Shown: in pieces, positions 60,791 through 64,000 of the stretch
Numbering within the stretch: the stretch's first letter is position 1
Layout of the letters: every line of letters begins with the position of its first letter
Assembly (NCBI RefSeq): GCF_029846235.1
Contig: NZ_JARVWP010000021.1
Span: 1-64,000 of the forward strand
DNA from: Bradyrhizobium sp. CER78
Lineage (GTDB): Bacteria; Pseudomonadota; Alphaproteobacteria; Rhizobiales; Xanthobacteraceae
Length of the DNA: 64,000 nucleotides
Reading direction: 5' to 3'
Made by a program: the position numbers and the translations under genes
Notes under the pieces: model-generated
Databases searched by the model: none
What the model was told of the DNA's origin: nothing
What the model saw: the letters and a program-made list of their open reading frames with translations, nothing else

Positions 60791-61570
60791 ATGCGGATGT
60801 GGAATTCCGGTATCCGGCTCGAGACTGAAGTGCGAAGTGAAAAGGAAGAATGGTCGATGCGGCGCACCCTTGGATTGATCTTTGTTGCGGTCGTCGTGGC
60901 CGCGCTCGGTGCCGCCGGCGTCGTGGTCTATGCGCAGCAGGCGCAGCCGGTACCGTTGCAGCCTGTTGCACCGGCGCCGGCCAAGAAGCCTGCCGCCGCT
61001 GCCAAGCCGCAGCCGCACAAGTCGCGTGCGCCGGAGGCGCAGACGCCACCCTCTGCAGCGGCATCCGTTCAGCCGCAGCAGGCGGGACAGCAGCCGACCG
61101 TGTTCGACGAGCACGCGCGGCAGGGCAACATCGTGACCTGCGCCAATCTGTTCGGGACGCTCGGCCGCGGTCTTGCGATGAACTCCAACTACACCGCGCA
61201 GTCGCAGTGGGACGCCAAGGCCGGCAATTCGCATTCGGTACAGTCGCTGGTCTCGCTCGCACCGAACCAGGCCCCGCAGGGCAACCAGGCCCCGCAGGGC
61301 AATCAAGCCGCGCAGGGCAATACGGCCCAGCAGGCCGCCGGTATCGTGTTTGCCGCACCGGTCGGGTCGTCCTGCGAAGGCAATCTGGTGCGGGTGACGC
61401 CGCGGGCGGAAAACTGCTCGACGGTTTCCGCCGAACTCGCCAAGCTCAACGGGCAAAGCGGCGCGCTCGGTGAACTCGCGACGATCGCACTGCCGAACGG
61501 CGCGCAGGTGGTGCTGATTCCGTTCGGCAATGCCTGCGTCGCAGTGACCGCGCTGCGGGTCGCGGGGTAA
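60791..61570 (+). CDS. Membrane-anchored Pro/Gln/Ala-rich exported protein
   Basis: 259 aa from the ATG at 60791, which has a good GAGG six bases upstream; ATG 60857 (237 aa) is an alternative closer to the membrane helix. One hydrophobic helix (LGLIFVAVVVAALGAAGVVV) is followed by a Pro/Ala/Gln-rich linker and a folded region starting at about residue 125 (QGNIVTCANLFGTLGRGLAM) with four cysteines in the C-terminal part and a QGNQAPQGNQAAQGN repeat. Family unknown. It lies 13 bases after the IalB-type gene, so it is the third gene of the probable adhesin operon. Confidence 0.7.
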   Translation: MRMWNSGIRLETEVRSEKEEWSMRRTLGLIFVAVVVAALGAAGVVVYAQQAQPVPLQPVAPAPAKKPAAAAKPQPHKSRAPEAQTPPSAAASVQPQQAGQQPTVFDEHARQGNIVTCANLFGTLGRGLAMNSNYTAQSQWDAKAGNSHSVQSLVSLAPNQAPQGNQAPQGNQAAQGNTAQQAAGIVFAAPVGSSCEGNLVRVTPRAENCSTVSAELAKLNGQSGALGELATIALPNGAQVVLIPFGNACVAVTALRVAG

Positions 61571-61692
61571 ACGTCGTCTCCGCCCGGCTAACATCTTGGC
61601 GATCAGCTATCAAAGGGGCTGGATTTCCGCCGTCGGATAGTCAATTCTGATTTGGAACTTACCATCCGTGCCAAACGCGGAGGAGATGTCCC

Positions 61693-62565
61693 ATGGAGGA
61701 AGCGCGTCCGGAGCGGTTTGTCCGCCACGTCGGCGGGGAGCTCGTGTCCTCGGTCATCGCCAAGTCAGAGCCGATCAGGGTCGAGCTGCTCAGCCGGACC
61801 TCCCGGCCCCGCATGAACTGGCACTTCCGCCAGCCCGAACTGACCCTGTTCTGGTTCCGCAACGGCTGCTCGCGGTTGCAGGCCACGATCAATGGCCGAC
61901 CGGTTGAACATGAATTTTCCGAAACAGCAAATCTCGCGCTATTCCCCGCCGGCACCGAGATCGAGGGGGAATGGTCGGTCGGACCGGCCTTCGACTATGT
62001 CGTCGTCTTCCTCGATCCGCTGTTTGTGCAAAGCCGTCTCAACGGCCTGATTGAACGGCCGGCGATTGCGTTCGGCCATGACCAGCTCTCCCGCGGTCTC
62101 GCCGAGCTCAGCCAGGAAGTCGCCACGCCCGACAATCTGTTCGATCTGTTTGCCGAGGGCTGGGCCAGCCAGGCGCTGGCCCATATGGCGCGGCTGTCGC
62201 GCGGCGTGGAGGCTCCGAAGCCGCTGAGCCGCGGCGGACTGCCGGCGCTGAAACTACGGAGGATCGAGGAGTTCGTCCGCGCAAACCTCGGCGAGACGAT
62301 TTCGTTGTCGGCGCTGTCGGATGTCGCCGGCCTGAGCAAGCGGCATTTCCTGCGCGCGTTCCAGGAGAGCACGGGCACCAGCCCGCATCGCTATGTGCTC
62401 GGCCTGCGTATCGAAGCGGCCAAGCGGCGCCTCAGCGACACCGACGAAAGCCTGACCAGCATCGCGCTGGCGTCGGGCTTCAGCCACGCCCAGCATTTCT
62501 CGTCGGCGTTCAGGCAGGCCACGGGCATGAGCCCATCCGTGTTCCGGCAGCAGCGCCGGGCCTGA
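61693..62565 (+). CDS. AraC-family transcriptional regulator (second)
   Basis: 290-aa regulator. The N-terminal cupin-like domain spans about residues 1-180; the two helix-turn-helix units are ISLSALSDVAGLSKRHFLRA and LTSIALASGFSHAQHFSSAF with the C-terminal GMSPSVFRQQRRA. Its effector is unknown. It has GGAGATGTCCC before the ATG. It lies between the adhesin operon and the CoA transferase gene, so it could regulate either; the CoA transferase on the same strand is 123 bp away. Confidence 0.88.
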   Translation: MEEARPERFVRHVGGELVSSVIAKSEPIRVELLSRTSRPRMNWHFRQPELTLFWFRNGCSRLQATINGRPVEHEFSETANLALFPAGTEIEGEWSVGPAFDYVVVFLDPLFVQSRLNGLIERPAIAFGHDQLSRGLAELSQEVATPDNLFDLFAEGWASQALAHMARLSRGVEAPKPLSRGGLPALKLRRIEEFVRANLGETISLSALSDVAGLSKRHFLRAFQESTGTSPHRYVLGLRIEAAKRRLSDTDESLTSIALASGFSHAQHFSSAFRQATGMSPSVFRQQRRA

Positions 62566-62688
62566 GTTTCGGCGCTTTTCCGCAAGTCGCGGCGTTTTCC
62601 CGCAAGCGTCTGGGGCTGCGCCGTCGTAAGCCGGGGTGGTTGCGATCGAGAATGGGTCGCGTCCATGCATCGGAGAAGGAAGCAACGC

Positions 62689-63885
62689 ATGTCAGGGCCA
62701 TTGGCGGGAGTTCGGGTACTTGATCTGACCGGCGTCGTCTCCGGCCCGTTCGCGACGATGTTTCTCGCCGACCAGGGCGCGGATGTGCTGAAGGTCGAGC
62801 CGATCGGCGGTGACATCACCCGCCGCAGCCGGGCCAATGTCGACAAGACCGGCGAGTTCTCGGCGCTGTTCATCTCGTCGAACCGCGGCAAGCGCTCGCT
62901 TTCGATTGACATGAAGACCGATGCCGGCCGCGACGTGCTGGGCAAGCTGGTTCGAGAGGCCGACGTGCTGGTGCAGAATTTCCGGCCCGGCACGATGGAA
63001 CGTCTCGGGCTCGGCCCGGACGAGGTGCGCAGCAAGAATCCACGGCTGATCTATGTCTCGATCAGCGGCGTCGGCGAAGACGGGCCATATGCCAAGAAGC
63101 GCGTCTATGACCCCATCGTGCAGGCGCTGTCGGGCTTCTGCGATGTGCAGGCGCAGCCCGTCACCAACCGCCCGCAGATGATCCGGACCATCGTCGCGGA
63201 CAAGACGACGGCGGTCTATGCCGCGCAGGCGATCACGGCGGCGCTGTATGCCCGCGAGAAATCCGGCCGCGGCCAGCACATCCAGGTGGCGATGCTCGAT
63301 GCGATGATCGCCTATCTCTGGCCCGAAAGCATGATGCAATACACGGTGGTCGGCCGCGAGCAGACCGCGTCGGATCCGAACGATCGTCCCGATCTCGTGT
63401 TCCAGACCTCGGACGGCTATCTCACCTGCGGCACGATCTCCGATTCGGAGTGGCAGGGCTTCTGCAAGGCGACCGGCGATCCGGAGCTTGCTGCGGACGA
63501 GCGTTTTGCGACGCCTGCCTCGCGCTCGGTCAATGCGACGGCGCGCATCAACAAGATGCAGGACTATATCGGCAAGCATACCACCGCCGAATGGCTGGCG
63601 CGGCTCGATGCAGCCGACGTGCCGTGCGCGCCGATCCTGCGGCGCGGCGAAATCATCACCAACGAGCAGGTGGTCGCCCGTGGGCTGATCGCGGAGTTGG
63701 AGCAGCCCGGCGTCGGCACCGTGCGGCAGCCGAAGCCCGCGGCGCGCTTCGAGGTCGATGCCGCGGCGATCGGCGGCCCGGCGCCGCGCATCGGCCAGCA
63801 CACGAGACAGGTGCTGCGCGATCTCGGCTACAGCGATGGCGCCATCGAAGCGATGATCGCGCAGAAGGCCGTACGCGCGGTCTGA
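62689..63885 (+). CDS. CaiB/BaiF-type (family III) CoA transferase
   Basis: 398-aa enzyme. The family pattern is clear: GVRVLDLTGVVSGPFATMFL at the start, ADQGADVLKVEPIGGD, QNFRPGTMERLGLG, and IVADKTTAVYAAQAITAALY, which includes the catalytic Asp of class III CoA transferases. It moves CoA between carboxylic acids, for example in carnitine-, oxalate- or aromatic-acid-type pathways; the substrate is unknown. The ATG at 62689 has AAGGA eight bases upstream. The SDR gene starting at 63950 is probably in the same pathway. Confidence 0.9.
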   Translation: MSGPLAGVRVLDLTGVVSGPFATMFLADQGADVLKVEPIGGDITRRSRANVDKTGEFSALFISSNRGKRSLSIDMKTDAGRDVLGKLVREADVLVQNFRPGTMERLGLGPDEVRSKNPRLIYVSISGVGEDGPYAKKRVYDPIVQALSGFCDVQAQPVTNRPQMIRTIVADKTTAVYAAQAITAALYAREKSGRGQHIQVAMLDAMIAYLWPESMMQYTVVGREQTASDPNDRPDLVFQTSDGYLTCGTISDSEWQGFCKATGDPELAADERFATPASRSVNATARINKMQDYIGKHTTAEWLARLDAADVPCAPILRRGEIITNEQVVARGLIAELEQPGVGTVRQPKPAARFEVDAAAIGGPAPRIGQHTRQVLRDLGYSDGAIEAMIAQKAVRAV

Positions 63886-63949
63886 ACGGCCGCGCCGCGC
63901 AACGTCAGCATTGTCGAACTGAAGAACTACCGTCGGTGGGAGATGTCCT

Positions 63950-64000
63950 ATGGCCGAGACGAACAAGACTGCCTTGCTGGTTGGCGCGGGCGATGCGATC
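63950..64000 (+). CDS. SDR-family oxidoreductase, 5' end only
   Basis: The first 17 codons read MAETNKTALLVGAGDAI, the beta-1 strand and Gly-rich turn of a short-chain dehydrogenase/reductase (usual G-x-x-x-G-x-G). The rest lies beyond the window. A GGGAG sits about nine bases before the ATG. It follows the CoA transferase by 64 bases and is probably its operon partner. Confidence 0.65.
   Translation, partial: MAETNKTALLVGAGDAI

Overview
The window is about 64 kb of high-GC chromosomal DNA from an alphaproteobacterium of the order Hyphomicrobiales. Bradyrhizobium or a close relative is the best guess. The basis is the gene content (homospermidine synthase, a CpdR-type regulator next to an mmgR-like small RNA, a ROSE-type thermometer before a small heat-shock gene, many orphan 'Bug' solute-binding proteins), the NfeD/SPFH and gltBD arrangement, and several families of palindromic intergenic repeats typical of that group. 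No insertion sequence, prophage, integrase or CRISPR array was seen. Most of the window looks like stable core chromosome.

Layout. (1) 0.2-6.4 kb, metal homeostasis: a Zur-box-like palindrome, a tiny His-rich membrane protein, znuC-znuB-znuA, a His-rich CobW-family GTPase overlapping a WD40 protein, MgtC/SapB, and a small proline-rich membrane protein. (2) 6.5-7.3 kb: acetoacetate decarboxylase. (3) 7.3-11.9 kb, minus strand, polyamine block: long leader (probable speF motif), ornithine decarboxylase, GNAT acetyltransferase, 55-aa membrane protein, RidA, homospermidine synthase. (4) 12-20.8 kb: M3 peptidase, DUF1007 + NicO metal exporter pair, MAPEG protein, ferrochelatase, SPFH/NfeD pair, and an HxlR regulator divergent from a carboxymuconolactone-decarboxylase-like protein with two tandem operator dyads. 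(5) 20.9-30.3 kb: KdsD-type isomerase, outer-membrane beta-barrel protein, and glutamate synthase gltB-gltD. (6) 30.8-41.5 kb: a secreted Ala/Pro-rich protein, Hsp20 with ROSE, hydrolase, a possible heme-thiolate-peroxidase-like protein, a cyclase-TPR protein, LysE and TauE exporters, LysR-GST, an orphan TctC protein and an inositol-monophosphatase-family phosphatase. (7) 41.8-43.8 kb: mmgR/alpha-r8-like small RNA with promoter and terminator, N-formylglutamate amidohydrolase, CpdR, tRNA-Val(GAC). (8) 44-50 kb: small membrane proteins, a second TctC divergent from a winged-helix-TPR regulator, and a GGDEF-EAL protein translationally coupled to a seven-helix membrane protein. (9) 50.4-62.6 kb, cell-surface region: Gly/Tyr-rich secreted protein, peptidoglycan-binding low-complexity secreted protein, AraC regulator, a 1,676-aa YadA-type trimeric autotransporter adhesin followed closely by an IalB-family protein and a Pro/Gln-rich exported protein, and a second AraC regulator. 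(10) The end: CoA transferase and the start of an SDR gene.

The most interesting groups are the zinc operon, whose first gene has almost no 5' leader; the polyamine operon with its long leader; the HxlR double dyad; the GGDEF-EAL/7TM pair; the possible bacterial heme-thiolate protein; and the adhesin operon. I did not find a clearly new defence or mobile system. All functions are inferred from sequence motifs and recalled family knowledge; no database search was run.
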